A stretch of 64,000 bases of DNA from assembly GCA_014529385.2 (NCBI GenBank), contig CM043942.1:52568774-52632773 (forward strand). Direction: 5' to 3'. Under the pieces are notes generated by a model. That model was not told where the DNA came from, made no database searches, and saw only the letters and a list, made by a program, of their open reading frames with translations. The stretch's first letter is position 1; each line of letters begins with the position of its first letter. Shown here piece by piece: positions 50,696 through 62,904 of this stretch. Both the position numbers and the translations under genes were made by a program. The stretch comes from Adiantum capillus-veneris. Lineage: Eukaryota > Streptophyta > Polypodiopsida > Polypodiales > Pteridaceae.

Positions 50696-52339
50696 ATGGT
50701 CATCACCCGAATTGAAATGGATACTTTGCATGAAGGTGATGAGCATGAAAGTGGCGAAGAAGAATTTTCCCCATTAGGAGGTTTTTCTGACCCTCCCCCT
50801 TCCCCATCTACGCCAAGGATTGCACCAAATTCTATGGAGGCTCTGGTCAAGACGATGATGGATATGATGTCACAACAAGAAGCGAATCGCGTTGCCTTGG
50901 AACGCGAAGCGCATTTGGCGGCCGAGGAACGGAAAGAAAGAAAAGCAGCAAGAAAGGCAGCTATTGAGCGTGAGCGTGAGCAAGTGTGCTTGGCGGCCGA
51001 AGACAGACGATCGGCCTTGGAGGCAGAGCGTGAGGTGTAGAGAGACCTACGAATGCAAGAGTTGGTCCGACAGGTTCTCACCTCGAAATCCGAGCCGGCC
51101 AAAGATGTTGGTAGTTCATCAAGTGGCGCAAGCCGAGATTCGGACTCCAACAACCTCGTCACAGAGAAGATCACGTTCAGTAAGTATGATGGTAAGATGG
51201 AATTATTCATTCTTACTTGCATCAATTTAATGCTTATTTTGCGACAACTAAGAAGACAAGAAATAGCAAGGTTTTGACGGCAGCTATGTACCTTGCCGGT
51301 GATGCCATTAATTGGTACCACGCATGTCAAGAGGCACAGTTGACCGCGCACCTAGAGGAAGCCGAGGAAGGCACGCCTCTTTCCTTCAATTGGGCCGACT
51401 TCCAAGACAAGCTCAAGGCGTGGTTTATGCTATCATAGTACCTAGCACGCTTGAAAGATGATTGGCGCGGTCTCAAGCAAAATGGTATGTCCGTTATGTC
51501 TTTCTCTAATCGTGTTTTGCAGCTCGGTACCCAATTACGCAAATCGGATTATGAGCGCAAGGAGGCATTCCTTTATGGATTGGACGAGTATATCAAGTAT
51601 GATGTCAAAGTACTCGATCCAATCGATCTCAAAAAGGCGGTAGCGATTGCTCTCGCACAAGAGATGAAGCACAACAAGGGAAAGCCTAAACGAAAACAAG
51701 ATTTCTCCAAGTACCACTCAGACTTCTTAGAACCCTCAGAACGGTATCTCTTCTACCCAATCTTCCTCTAGTCTCTCAGAAAAGCACACTCGAAATGAAC
51801 CTAAGGGTAAAGCAACCACAATTGCTTAACCTAAGCTTACTCCATATGAAAAGGCAGAAGAAGGAATTAAAGGAGGATACATCACGTCAGAAGAGCAAAG
51901 CATTTATTCTAAGGAAGGTCGTTGTTATCATTGTCACATCAAGGGTCACATAAAAAGAACATGTCCTAAGCTTGACTCTAATGAATCTAAAGAACCCACA
52001 GAACCCACTTCCTCTATCAATGCAATAAATGAGAACACGAGTGTGACCCAAGTTTCTCATGATCCTCCCATTGATGAGTCTCTCATTAAGTGTTATGGTC
52101 ATGTGTAGGGTCAGTGGTTTTGTCTTATTGTTTGACCCAGGTAGTATGCATGATGTGATTAGTGACTCTCTTGTCGAAAGAGCCCGCTTGGAGGTTAGCA
52201 CGACATCTCCTTTCGAGGTGTCGGGCTTCGCTCCCGGTATGAACTCTCTCATCACGCAAGAGTGCTTTGATGTTTTGTTCAGTGTTCAACAAGCGTCCTT
52301 CCGCAGAAAATTTGTAGTCTCTCCTCTCTCAAGATGTGA
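50696..52339 (+). pseudogene. Gypsy E2 gag and first half of protease
   Basis: The gag begins near 50696 with an acidic leader and a long charged helix (ANRVALEREAHLAAEERKER), probably coiled coil. Capsid pieces follow: AMYLAGDAINWYHACQE (about 51285) and YLARLKDDWRGLKQ, then RKSDYERKEAFLYGLDEYIK. The knuckle CYHCHIKGHIKRTC lies at about 51923-51964. The protease starts LLFDPGSMHDVISDSLVERA and runs to VSPLSRCD at 52339, where E1 interrupts it. Stops at 51038 and 51436 and a frameshift near 51205 make it inactive. It is a different family from E1 (capsid and knuckle differ). Confidence 0.82.
52335..52339. repeat. E1 target-site duplication, left copy
   Basis: TGTGA lies directly before the 5' LTR and is repeated at 60660-60664 directly after the 3' LTR. 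Confidence 0.95.
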
Positions 52340-53815
52340 TGTCACCAGCGTGTGACTACTATCTATTCTTTTTGTTGATTTCTTTCTTATTATCTATTTA
52401 CTTTCACTTTTTGGAAACACCCCTCGGGAAATCTAACTGCTCTGCATTGCATAGCTAGTGTGGAACTGTCCAGAGGGAGTCCAGGCCTGATGGCAAGAGA
52501 GCACTAAGGTTGGACAAGGACTATGGTTAGCAAAGTGGGGTCATTGACTAGCCAAAGTGGAATCCTTTGCTACAGAGGCTACATTTTAGTTCTGGATGTG
52601 GCCGCAGTGTACAAAGAGGGTCGGATGACCTAGAAAGATACAATGGCAGCATCTCCTAAAATTTAGGGAACTGCTATTTTGGGACCTGAAAATGTGTTGA
52701 CGTCATTACCTCCGGAATGACAAAGGGAACATTTTCTCACTCTGCCGTGAAGTCAACTGGGCAGCCGGTTGGGAGATTTTTAGGCGGCAAACCCGAAACG
52801 GGAAAATGCTTATAAATGTGCCAAGTGGCACAATTCTGTGCACTTTCCTCATGCAAAAAATTGGGCGCTGATTTTTAAGCTGGGAGAGGCTCATTTTCAG
52901 TTTTTGTCATAGGTTAAGAGCTATGGAGTGCTTGCTTTCCCTCCTATGTACAGTGCGGTGCCAGGAGTGATGCCTCGCACGCTACGCACTGCCCTCTCTC
53001 TCCCCTTTGGCAGTATGTTATGCCCCACTAGTGGGCTCTTCATTTGACCAATGTACAGTTGTGTGGGTTCATGCGCGATTGCCGAGGCAAGAGCCTCTTG
53101 CACAGGTACTGGATTAGCTAGCGGCTAATCCCCCCGCAGGTACAGGTGAATTCGGAGAGGTTTCACGCCAGAAATCTCGTCCGATTCAAAGGGCAAGTAG
53201 CCCTACAGGTGCGGGAGCTCGAGGACTTGCTACGGATGCGACCGACACGCGAAACGGAGCCCGAAACAGTAAATTACAGCCTGCTGTGTATTTTTGCAGG
53301 TTTAGGGTTTTGGCCCTAAACGGACCCTAATACCCCCAGGAGGTTCGGGGACGCAAGGGGACCGCTGTACAGGTGATCTGGCGCATTTTCAGGGCTGAAA
53401 ACAGAGAATTCAGCGTGCTGCAGATTCTCGCCAGGTTTTGCAAAGTGCCCGTATGCGTCGGGAAAGTCAGTCAATGCGTGGGAATACTGACTGTGAAGTG
53501 TCCTAGTACAGTTATGTTGCCGAAATCGGGCTGGAACAGTGGAAATTCAGCCGAGTTTGTGCGGGGCAGCTTGTAGGAATTCACAACGTTTATTCCCTCT
53601 TTTGAAGAATAAAGAAATACCGAAAGGGGCGCCTAAGTTAGGGGCCAATCTGGTGTCGGTCTACTCATATAGGTGCAATCTAGCAGCCTGTATCCCTTTC
53701 CCCCGTGTTGTGTCTTGAAAGTACAGGTAAAATAGACGACTAATAATGGGTGAAAGCTAAATCAAGGTTTGAAGTAAAGTCTACCGCCCTTTTTGGATTG
53801 AACAGGCCGGTTACA
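52340..53815 (+). repeat. E1 5' LTR
   Basis: It runs TGTCACCAGCG to GGTTACA. TATAAAT at 52811-52817 is the likely core promoter. AATAAA at about 53609-53614 is a probable polyadenylation signal, followed at once by the shared box GAAATACCGAAAGGGGCGCC (53614-53633). Confidence 0.95.
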
Positions 53816-53834
53816 TGGTTCCATCGACGGGATT
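53816..53834 (+). promoter_or_regulatory. E1 primer-binding site
   Basis: TGGTTCCATCGACGGGATT starts directly at the LTR end. The leading TGG fits a tRNA CCA end, but the remainder is not the iMet type. The primer tRNA is not identified. Confidence 0.7.
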
Positions 53835-53923
53835 AAATCACTTTTTCCCATAGAAGTGAGCCTTGGTCAGTTTTGGGCTTGAAGACACAGGGGATCATAG
53901 ACCAGACACAGGAAATTGCAATT

Positions 53924-55470
53924 ATGGCTGACAGACCAGATGATGTGACTGAAGAGGTTTCCTCTTCACAGGGTCAACAGACACATGAAGTGGGTGAGTC
54001 CTCAAGACCACCACAGACAGATGATGATATATTCAGGACCCAGTTGGCTACTGCTGTGGCTATGTTCACACAAGTAATGCAGAACCCGAGGTTTTTAGCC
54101 TTTCTCCTCTTCCGTCTCAGCAAGTTGGGTCACATGGATCATATTCAAAAGCTTGTTAAGGCTCGAGCACAGGTGATTCATACCGCACAGTCAATGAAAC
54201 ACTGTACACTGGACAGAACCTCATCTCCTCAACTTTGCCTAAGTGCAAGAACAGTGGCTGAGATGCCATCTTTCAACTGTACCAGTTCAGCCCCACCTTC
54301 AGCAACCTATAGCTGGTTCTAATGGGCTGGAACAACCTACAGCTATGCAACAGGTCTTTCCACCACCTTCAGGACACCCTGGCTATTTGAGGATCGGTAT
54401 TCCAGAGCAGGCTGGTCATCACCTGGAAATCATTTTACCCCAGGAACATTTTCAGGTGCTCAAACTAATATGCCTAACCCCAGTATGGTGTCACGGCATG
54501 CTACCAGGTTTCAAGCACTCATGGCCAATTGGGGATGCCACAGGCAAATTGGTATGGCTGGAATTACAAATCACAGCCAAATATGGCATTTCCAGGTCAA
54601 CTTAATTGCGCCAGGGAACACAAATGAACCCTAACAGTGTTCCCATGTTTCAGTCACTTCCATATGACAATTTGACGCCGCTGGAGAGGCAAACTCCGTA
54701 CAAAGAAGGTGGCAAAGGTGTGTCTTCACGACCTTTACAGGTTTGATGACAGGAAGAAGGCTCTCTCATTCCTCCAGCATTTGACAAGGCCTATGCAGGG
54801 GGAAACTTTACAGAGGCTTCAAAGGTCCGCAAGGCAGCCACTTTCTTGACAGGGAATGCAGGACAATGGTGGACAACTTTATTGCTTCAAGGGCAAGCTC
54901 CGTCCACATGGATTTATTTCAAGCAGATTTTTGCAGCAGCATGGTTATCTGATGACTTTGAAGCAGATGTCATGACAGAATGGCACCAGCTTAATGCTGC
55001 CACTTGCAGAAATCTGGATGATTACAATCGGAGGTTTTGGAAAGCTCTACTTCCAGTAACTTCCTATAGGTTTGTGCCATTGACAGAACAGATTGAAAAA
55101 TACTGTTGTGGCCTACCTAAAGGATTGAGAAAGTACTGTACGAAGACAAAAGTCACTACTTTGACGCAGCTCATCGAGGTAGCAAACACTGGCAATGGTT
55201 TGCTCAAGGGAGAAGATTGTGAATTTAACACTGGCGTCAAGGCAAGAAAAATTCAGCCAAGAAGCACGTTCCCAATGAGGCTCCTAAAGGGACTCAGGAG
55301 TCAGCCAACGCAGGGAAAGATAAAGCTACGACTGAATCAGAAAAAGGACCAGCAAAGAAATGGAAAAGACGTTTTCCTCGCAAGTCAGAAGAGCAAAAGA
55401 AGGTCTGAGGACAGAGAACAAATGCTTTATATGTGAGCAGCCCGGCCACATTGCTTACAATTGTCCTACA
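53924..55470 (+). pseudogene. E1 gag with zinc knuckle
   Basis: It starts MADRPDDVTEEVSSSQGQQ and continues AMFTQVMQNPRFLAF. Frameshifts near 54100, 54320, 54740 and 55240 break the Pro/Gln-rich middle, which is intact in E3. The capsid region TGNAGQWWTTLLLQGQAPS and CGLPKGLRKYCTKTK is recognisable at 54850-55140. The CCHC knuckle [14 protein letters not shown] lies at 55423-55464. Gag would form the virus-like particle and bind the element RNA. Confidence 0.85.
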
Positions 55471-56061
55471 AAGAAAAGGCCAGCTGATTCTGATGACAAG
55501 GAAGACAAGAAAGCAAAGAAGCCCATGGCTGGTCTAGTGCCATATACGGTGGGCGACAAGCCAAATTCAGATGCAAGTGAGCTTTGTAGAGCATGGGGAA
55601 AGGTCAGGGATCAAACAGTGCTTATCTTCTTTGATCCAGGTGCCAAAGCCAACTTCATTTCCCCAGAATTGGCTTCAACGTTGGGAATCAGACCTGAAGA
55701 GATGGGGTATACAACAGAGGCAGGTTTGGCATGTCCTGGCCATACAGAGGCTGTGACACCCATCATCGGAAAGGTGCGCCTACATATCCAGTCCTATGTA
55801 GATGCTGAAGAATTTTACATCATGCCACTGGACGGATGTGATGTGTTGCTAGGTATTCCTTGGTTGTTTCGTGTACAGGGAATCATGGATGCCTACAACA
55901 AAAAGATCACTGTACAGAGCAGGGGAAAGACTCACATTCTGGATGTAAAGCTTAAAGGGGAGTCTATTCCCACTGTATCAGCTTGTGCTATTACTTCTGT
56001 AATGAAAAAGCATCTTTCTGCGTACTTGGTTTTTGCACGTGCATCGACTACCGTGCACTGA
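55471..56061 (+). pseudogene. E1 aspartic protease, C-terminus lost in a deletion
   Basis: [19 protein letters not shown] places the catalytic DPGA at about 55633. [16 protein letters not shown] follows at about 55836. The frame runs to LVFARASTTVH and stops, because about 319 bp present in E3 (the linker and first part of RT) is missing. The join is at GTG, shared by both sides. Confidence 0.85.
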
Positions 56062-58214
56062 ACAAGAATACTATCAAGAATAGGTTCCCTATACCTAGAA
56101 TTGATGATATTATGGACAAATTAGAAGGAGCAGCTATGTTTAGCAGGATAGATCTAAAGAGTGGGTACCATCAGATCCGCATTAGATCAGAGGATGTGCA
56201 CAAGACTGCTTTTAGAACGACGTTTGGCCTTTACGAATTTTTAGTGATGCCCTTTGGTCTCACAAATGCTCCTGCTACGTTCAATAGGATGATGGATAGA
56301 ATTTCCCGTCCACACCAGCAGTTTGTTGGTACATTCTTTGATGACATGATAGTCTACTCAAAGAATGAAGAGGAGCATAGGCATCACTTGGCCATTGTGT
56401 TCAAAGAGCTACGCAGTCATAGGTTGCTCATCAATGCAAAGAAAAGTGAATTTTTTCTGGAAGAGATTCGCTTTCTGGGACACATTGTCTCAAAGGATGG
56501 TGTCAGAATGGATCCTGCAAAAGTTGAAGCGATCAAGTCATGGCCAAATTTGAAGACGGTGCACGATGTCCGAAGCTTCTTGGGACTATACTCCTATTAC
56601 AGAAGGTTTATCTGAAATTTCGCTGAGATTGCTTCACCTTTACATGCTCTTCAAAAGAAGGTTGTCACCTTTAGATGGACACAAAAAGAGATTTCAGCTT
56701 TTAATCTCTTAAAGGAAAAGATGACTTCAGATCCAGTCATTGTGTTGCCAGATCTTAGGAAGTCATTTGTGGTCCAGTGCGACGCCTGTGGTAGTAGCAT
56801 TGGTGCTGTGCTAATGCAAGATGGCAGGGTAGTAGCTTATGAGAGCAGAATTTTGCAAGGGCCAGAGATGACCATGCAGGTCTATGAGAAAGAGTTACTG
56901 GCTGTGATTCATGCGCTCTTAAGTTGGAAACACTACGTGCTAGGTGCAGATTTCGTTGTCCAAACGGACCATCAGACCTTGCGGTACTTCTTGACACAGA
57001 CAAAGTTATCTGAGAAGCATATGCGATGGGCAAATATCTTGTCAATGTTCCATTTTCAGATTGTGCATGTGGAAGGCAAGAAGAACGTTGTGGCTGATGC
57101 CTTGTCAAGGAAGCCACAAATTTCAGCTGTGTCAATTCCTTATCATCATGAACTTGATGATATGAGAGAACAGTATGCAAATGATGAAGATTTTGCAAGG
57201 GTCTTTGAGCAGCTAATGGATGGACAACGTCATGAACACTATCTTCTCAAAGATGGGTTCATGATGATGCATGGCAGATTGTGTGTCACAAAGCCATTGC
57301 GACGCAAAGTGATGGAAGAGAGTCATGTCCCACCGTATGCAGGGCATCGTGGTATCGATGCTACAGTTAAAGCGGTTGAGACATTCTTCTATTGGCCTAC
57401 ATTGAGAAGGGATGTGGATGCCTTTGTGCGAGAATGCCTAATATGCCAAAAGGTCAAGTTTGACAGGCAAAAGGCACCAGGGTTATTGCAACCACTACCT
57501 ATTCCAGATAAACCATGGGAAAGTATTGCTATGGATTTTATCTTTGATCTTCCGAGAACGCAGACAGGAAACGATGGTATTTGGACCATTATTTGCAGAT
57601 TCAGCAAACAAGCTCATTTTATTCCTGTCAGGAAGAAGATAAAGCCAGATCAGATGGCACGCTTGTTTATGAGCAATATTTTCAAGTATCATGGCATGCC
57701 ACAGTCGATTGTTAGCGACCGTGATCCACGCATGACAAGTTTGTTCTGGAGAGGCTTATTTGAGAATATGGGCACCACGCTCAAATTCTCTTCGTCATTT
57801 CATCCTCAAACAGATGGGCAGTCGGAAGAGGCAAATTCTACTGTCCTAGATTTGCTGAAGTGCTATGTGTTAGAGCATAAAGGAAAGTGGGAGCAGTATT
57901 TGCCATTGGTGGAGTATGCATACAATAATACAATGCATTCATCAACTGGCAAGGCACCTTTTGAGATTGTTGAAGGTGGCAAGAAAGTTCCTCCCATACT
58001 GCATACAAAAGACAAGATATTTGAAGCAGATAAGTATGTTCAGGACATGGATGAAATGTACAAGAAGGTCAAAGTGGCCTTAGAAAAGACTCAGGCAAAG
58101 CAAAAGAAAGCAGCTGATCGTCACCGTCGTGAAGTGGTATATTCACTTGGTGATTGGGTGCTTTTACGCTTTGAAAAGGCAAGGTTAAAGAAGATGAAGG
58201 GCAAGGAAAGATAG
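56040..58214 (+). pseudogene. E1 reverse transcriptase, RNase H and integrase
   Basis: RT from [45 protein letters not shown], and the catalytic box FFDD at about 56335, then KKSEFFLEEIRFLGHIVS. A TGA at 56614 interrupts YRRFI|NFAEIASPLH. RNase H (about 56760-57110): VVQCDACGSSIGAVLMQDGR, ELLAVIHAL, TDHQTL, VADALSR. Integrase: HHCC zinc site (H near 57325 and 57350, CLIC at 57436); the catalytic core has Asp in MDFIFDL (about 57532), Asp in VSDRDPRM (about 57715) and Glu in SEEANS (about 57825). All three catalytic acids are kept. The frame ends at a TAG, 58212-58214. Confidence 0.93.
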
Positions 58215-58610
58215 TTTCCAAAGCTCAGCATGCGTTACTATGGGCCTTTTCAAGTATGCGACATAATCAGTGATGTTGCATATAGGCTGAAATTGCCTGA
58301 CAGTTGGAAGATTCACAATGCGTTTCATGTGAGTCTTCTCAGACCCTATGTGGGTGATGTGCCAGAAGATATGCCAGCTGAAGATCAGCCGGAAGTCGAG
58401 GAACTTGACGAGATCTTTGTCCTTGAACAGATTTTGGCACACAAAGAAAGGAAAGTGAAAGGCAAGGTTGCTAGGCGTTACTTGGTAAAGTTCAGAAACT
58501 ATCCACCAATGGATGCTAAGTGGATGGAAGAAGGTGAACTTGCAGAGTCACCAACTGTGTTATCACTTTACCTTGAAGCCTTCGGTTTGCAACCTACCTT
58601 GACCCCATGA
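58215..58610 (+). pseudogene. E1 integrase C-terminus with chromodomain
   Basis: In frame after the TAG: MRYYGPFQVCDIISDVAYRL, the conserved GPF/Y region, then IHNAFHVSLLRPYVGD. A chromodomain follows at about 58405-58590: EIFVLEQILAHKERKV, then YLVKFRNYPPMDAKWMEEGE. Chromodomains define the chromovirus branch of Ty3/gypsy and direct integration to marked chromatin. The two aromatic cage positions are Phe and Trp-like here. The preceding TAG (CAG in a working copy would suit) would separate it from the enzyme. Confidence 0.9.
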
Positions 58611-59170
58611 GTTTCAGAGCTACATGGATTGTCAGTGTGACAATGGCTTCCGAAACAAATGATGTACATGGTATTTAAAGTGAGCTCAAATGAAATACCT
58701 GTTACATGAATGTTAGAGCTGTACAGATTGTCAGTTTGGCAATTGCTCTTATGGAATGTCCAAAAGTTTGGTTAGTGCTATAGAAGTGAGTATTTCTTGT
58801 CAGTTTGTCAAGGATACAGTAATTGCTTCTATTAAAGAGTACATGTGTAACTGCATTCTTAAACTGTCGGTTTGGGTATGCTTGAAAGTGTTACGGGATC
58901 CAACGTGTACTATAAGACAGTGGCAAAATGTGCAGCTACCATTTTGTCATTGGAAAGTTAGTGACTCAAAGCAATGGCAGAGTGCGAAGCTACCACGATG
59001 TCATTGGGACAGGGTTCACACGTAGGCAATACATGAGTCGACGAGGTGTTAAATACACGAGGGTTGACAATGAGCATGTATGTGTCGTATATGTGTCGAC
59101 AGGTGTTGAATACATCAGTGTTGACAGTAAGCATGTACGACATAGATGCAAACGAGGACGTTTGAGATTT
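58611..59170 (+). other. E1 3' untranslated region
   Basis: Non-coding. It contains short repeats of CAGAGTGCGAAGCTACCA type and of GTGTTGAATACATCAGTG type at about 58920-59140. No gene. Confidence 0.7.
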
Positions 59171-59183
59171 CAAGAGGGGGGTA
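59171..59183 (+). promoter_or_regulatory. E1 polypurine tract
   Basis: CAAGAGGGGGGTA lies directly before the 3' LTR start TGTCACG and would prime plus-strand synthesis. It is identical to the tract of E4 at 39806-39820 (minus). Confidence 0.92.
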
Positions 59184-60659
59184 TGTCACGAGCGTGTGAC
59201 TACTATCTATCCTTTTTGTTGATTTCTTTCTTATTATCTATTTACTTTCACTTTTTGGAAACACCCCTCGGGAAATCTAACTGCCCTGCATTGCATAGCT
59301 AGTGTGGAAGTGTCCAGAGGGAGTCCAGGCGTGAGGGCAAGAGAGCACTAAGGTTGGACAAGGACTATGGTTAGCAAAGTGGGGTCATTGACTAGCCAAA
59401 GTGGAATCCTTTGCTACAGAGGCTACATTTCAGTTCTGGATGTGGCCGCAGTGTACAAAGAGGGTCGAATGACCTAGAAAGATACAATGGCAACATCTCC
59501 TAAAATTTAGGAAACTGCTATTTTGGGACCTGAAAATGTGTTGACGTCATTACCTCCGGAATGACAAAGGGAACATTTTCTTACTCTGCCGTGAAGTCAA
59601 CTGGGCAGCCGGTTGGGAGATTTTTAGGCGGCAACCCCGAAACGGGAAAATGCTTATAAATGTGCCAAGTGGCACAATTCTGTGCACTTTCCTCGTACAG
59701 AAAATTGGGCGCTGATTTTTAAGCTGGGAGAGGCTCATTTTCAGTTTTTGTCACAGGTTAAGAGCTATGGAGTGCTTGCTTTCCCTCCTATGTACAGTGC
59801 GGTGCTAGGAGTGATGCCCTGCACGCTACGCACTGCCCTCTCTCTCCCCTTTGGCAGTATGTTATGCCCCACTAGTGGGCTCTTCATTTGACCAATGTAC
59901 AGTTGTGTGGGTTCATGCGCGATTGCCGAGGCAAGAGCCTCTTGCACAGGTACTGGATTAGCTAGCGGCTAATCCCCCCGCAGGTACAGGTGAATTCGGA
60001 GAGGTTTCACGCCAGAAATCTCGTCCGATTCAAAGGGCAAGTAGCCCTACAGGTGCGGGAGCTCGAGGACTTGCTACGGATGCGACCGGCACGCGAAACG
60101 GAGCCCGAAACAGTAAATTACAGCCTGCTGTGTATTTTTGCAGGTTTAGGGTTTTGGCCCTAAACGGACCCTAATACCCCCAGGAGGTTCGGGGACGCAA
60201 GGGGACCGCTGTACAGGTGATCTGGCGCATTTTCAGGGCTGAAAACAGAGAATTCAGCGTGCTGCAGATTCTCGCCAGGTTTTGCAAAGTGCCCGTATGC
60301 GTCGGGAAAGTCAGTCAATGCGTGGGAATACTGACTGTGAAGTGTCCTAGTATAGTTATGCTGCCGAAATCGGGTTGGAACAGTGGAAATTCAGCCGAGT
60401 TTGTGCGGGGCAGCTTGTAGGGATTCACAATGTTTATTCCCTCTTTTGAAGAATAAAGAAATACCGAAAGGGGCGCCTAAGTTAGGGGCCAATCTGGTGT
60501 CGGTCTACTCATATAGGTGCAATCTAGCAGCCTATATCCCTTTCCCCCGTGTTGTGTCTTGAAAGTACAGGTAAAATAGATGACTAATAATGGGTGAAAG
60601 CTAAATCAAGGTTTGAAGTAAAGTCTACCGCCCTTTTTGGATTGAACAGGCCGGTTACA
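59184..60659 (+). repeat. E1 3' LTR
   Basis: 1476 bp, the same length as the 5' LTR and collinear with it. Differences are mostly C/T or G/A changes. The AATAAA (about 60453) and the shared box (60458-60477) are kept. Confidence 0.95.
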
Positions 60660-61169
60660 TGTGATATGCTTTTAGGCATTCGATGGTTTCGTGAGCATAA
60701 CCCTCTCATTGATTGGGCAGCTAATACGTTCACTTTCAATGCTAAAAGTGACTCTCCCATTGTCATTCGTGGGGAGCAAGTTGTTCATTCTTCATCTCTC
60801 ATTTCTAATGTGCAGGCGAAGAATGAAAAGAACCAGGAGAAGGAGATTCTCTCAGTCTTGTCTTCTCGAAAGCATGACGCACATGATTTGCATTATAATG
60901 ATAAGCATGATCAAGATGTGATTATTGACAAGCATGATGATTTGCATGATCAAGATGTGATTATTCACGAGCATGATGATTTGCAGGATAATGATGTGAT
61001 TGTTCACAGGGATGATGGTTTAGTTGATGCTTTTTCTAGCGAAGCTAACCTCGTTGCAGATACGATCAATCACGAAGAACCGATCTTGGCTCTCGAGTCG
61101 AGGTCCAAAGAACCTCCACAGGAAGTATTGTGTATGCGCATGATTAGTCTGTACACATTGTTCGAGTGA
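60660..61169 (+). pseudogene. Gypsy E2 protease C-terminal half and linker
   Basis: It resumes E2 directly after E1. The TGTGA duplication is shared, and CDMLLGIRWFREHNPLIDWA gives the LLGIRW end of the protease. A hydrophilic linker with a His/Asp-rich repeat follows and ends SLYTLFE plus stop at 61169. No RT, RNase H or integrase of E2 is found downstream, so E2 is truncated. Confidence 0.85.
60896..61017 (+). repeat. 45-bp minisatellite coding His/Asp-rich repeats
   Basis: About three units translate to variations on HDDLHDQDVII followed by DKHDD or HEHDD. They lie within the E2 frame, in the linker after the protease. Confidence 0.85.
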
Positions 61170-62213
<1,044 letters not shown>

Positions 62214-62777
62214 TGTCACAAACTGCTGACGTCTCAAAGCCTAAAGAATGGAGCCAACTTGCAAATGCTGGCCGAGGGGCCTAAACCCTAAGAAGAACAA
62301 GTAAAAGAAGAAGTCCTACCAACTTATGGGGACCCCGTTCGATGGGGCCCCAAGTGACATAAAGGATTAAAATAAAGCAGGACCTTCACATACGCAAAAA
62401 CTGATGACGTGGCAGATTTTCGAAAATTGCGTTGGCATGATGACGTGGGAGGCTGTACGGATTTCCGCATTTTGCGCTGGTTGATGACGCGGCAGCTGTA
62501 CGGATTTCCGTGATTTACGATGGCAGCTTTTTGGCTTTGCTTTTGGACCAGATGCTTTTGAGTTTGAAGGCTTTTTACTGTAAACTGCTTTTGGGGCCTA
62601 GGGCCTTTAAATATGTGCGAAGGGCTCATTCTTTGGCATGCTTCTTGGAGAAGGTGCGGAGTTTGGAGTACTGGCTTGTACTTTGTTGATGCAATATAAA
62701 GAAATACCGAAAGGGGTGCCAAGGTTTGGGGCCAATACTCTTTGGGGTGGAATTCCGCCACTCTGTGTCGCGTGTCG

Positions 62778-62812
<35 letters not shown>

Positions 62813-62891
62813 CAGTTCAGTTGTTATTGAAGTGCTAAAAGTCTGCTTAGTCTGTTCTTTTCTATTGGCACGTGGTGCCCGTCTTGTGACA
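62214..62891 (+). mobile_element. Gypsy LTR E5, 678 bp
   Basis: It starts TGTCACAAACTGCTGACG, close to the E4 LTR start TGTCACAAACTGGTGACG, and ends GTGACA. It includes GATGACGTGGCAG repeats, CTTTTGGACCAG, TTTAAATA near 62606 and the box GAAATACCGAAAGGGGTGCC (62701-62720). A CT tract lies at 62778-62812. No polypurine tract precedes it, so it is a 5' LTR or a solo LTR. Confidence 0.75.
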
Positions 62892-62892
62892 G

Positions 62893-62904
62893 TGGTATCA
62901 GAGC
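62893..62904 (+). promoter_or_regulatory. Primer-binding site of E5, tRNA-iMet type
   Basis: TGGTATCAGAGC follows one base after the LTR end. The leader sequence beyond it has no recognised gag before the poly-C run at 63162-63177. Confidence 0.85.

Larger units (their letters stand above)
52340..60659 (+). mobile_element. Full-length Ty3/gypsy chromovirus E1
   Basis: This is a structurally complete element of 8.3 kb: two 1476-bp LTRs, a primer site at 53816, gag, zinc knuckle, protease, RT, RNase H, integrase, chromodomain, a polypurine tract at 59171-59183, and TGTGA target duplications. It is nested in the protease gene of E2. The LTRs differ at roughly 30 positions by eye (about 2 per cent), so insertion is fairly recent. 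The coding region is damaged (gag frameshifts, a deletion of about 319 bp between protease and RT, two nonsense codons), so it is not autonomous. Confidence 0.96.

Noticed and set aside
50689..51351. 220-codon minus-strand open frame
   Set aside because: It lies antisense to the E2 gag, whose capsid and coiled-coil features are clear on the plus strand.
56755..57198. 147-codon minus-strand open frame
   Set aside because: It is antisense to the E1 RNase H region and has no independent support.
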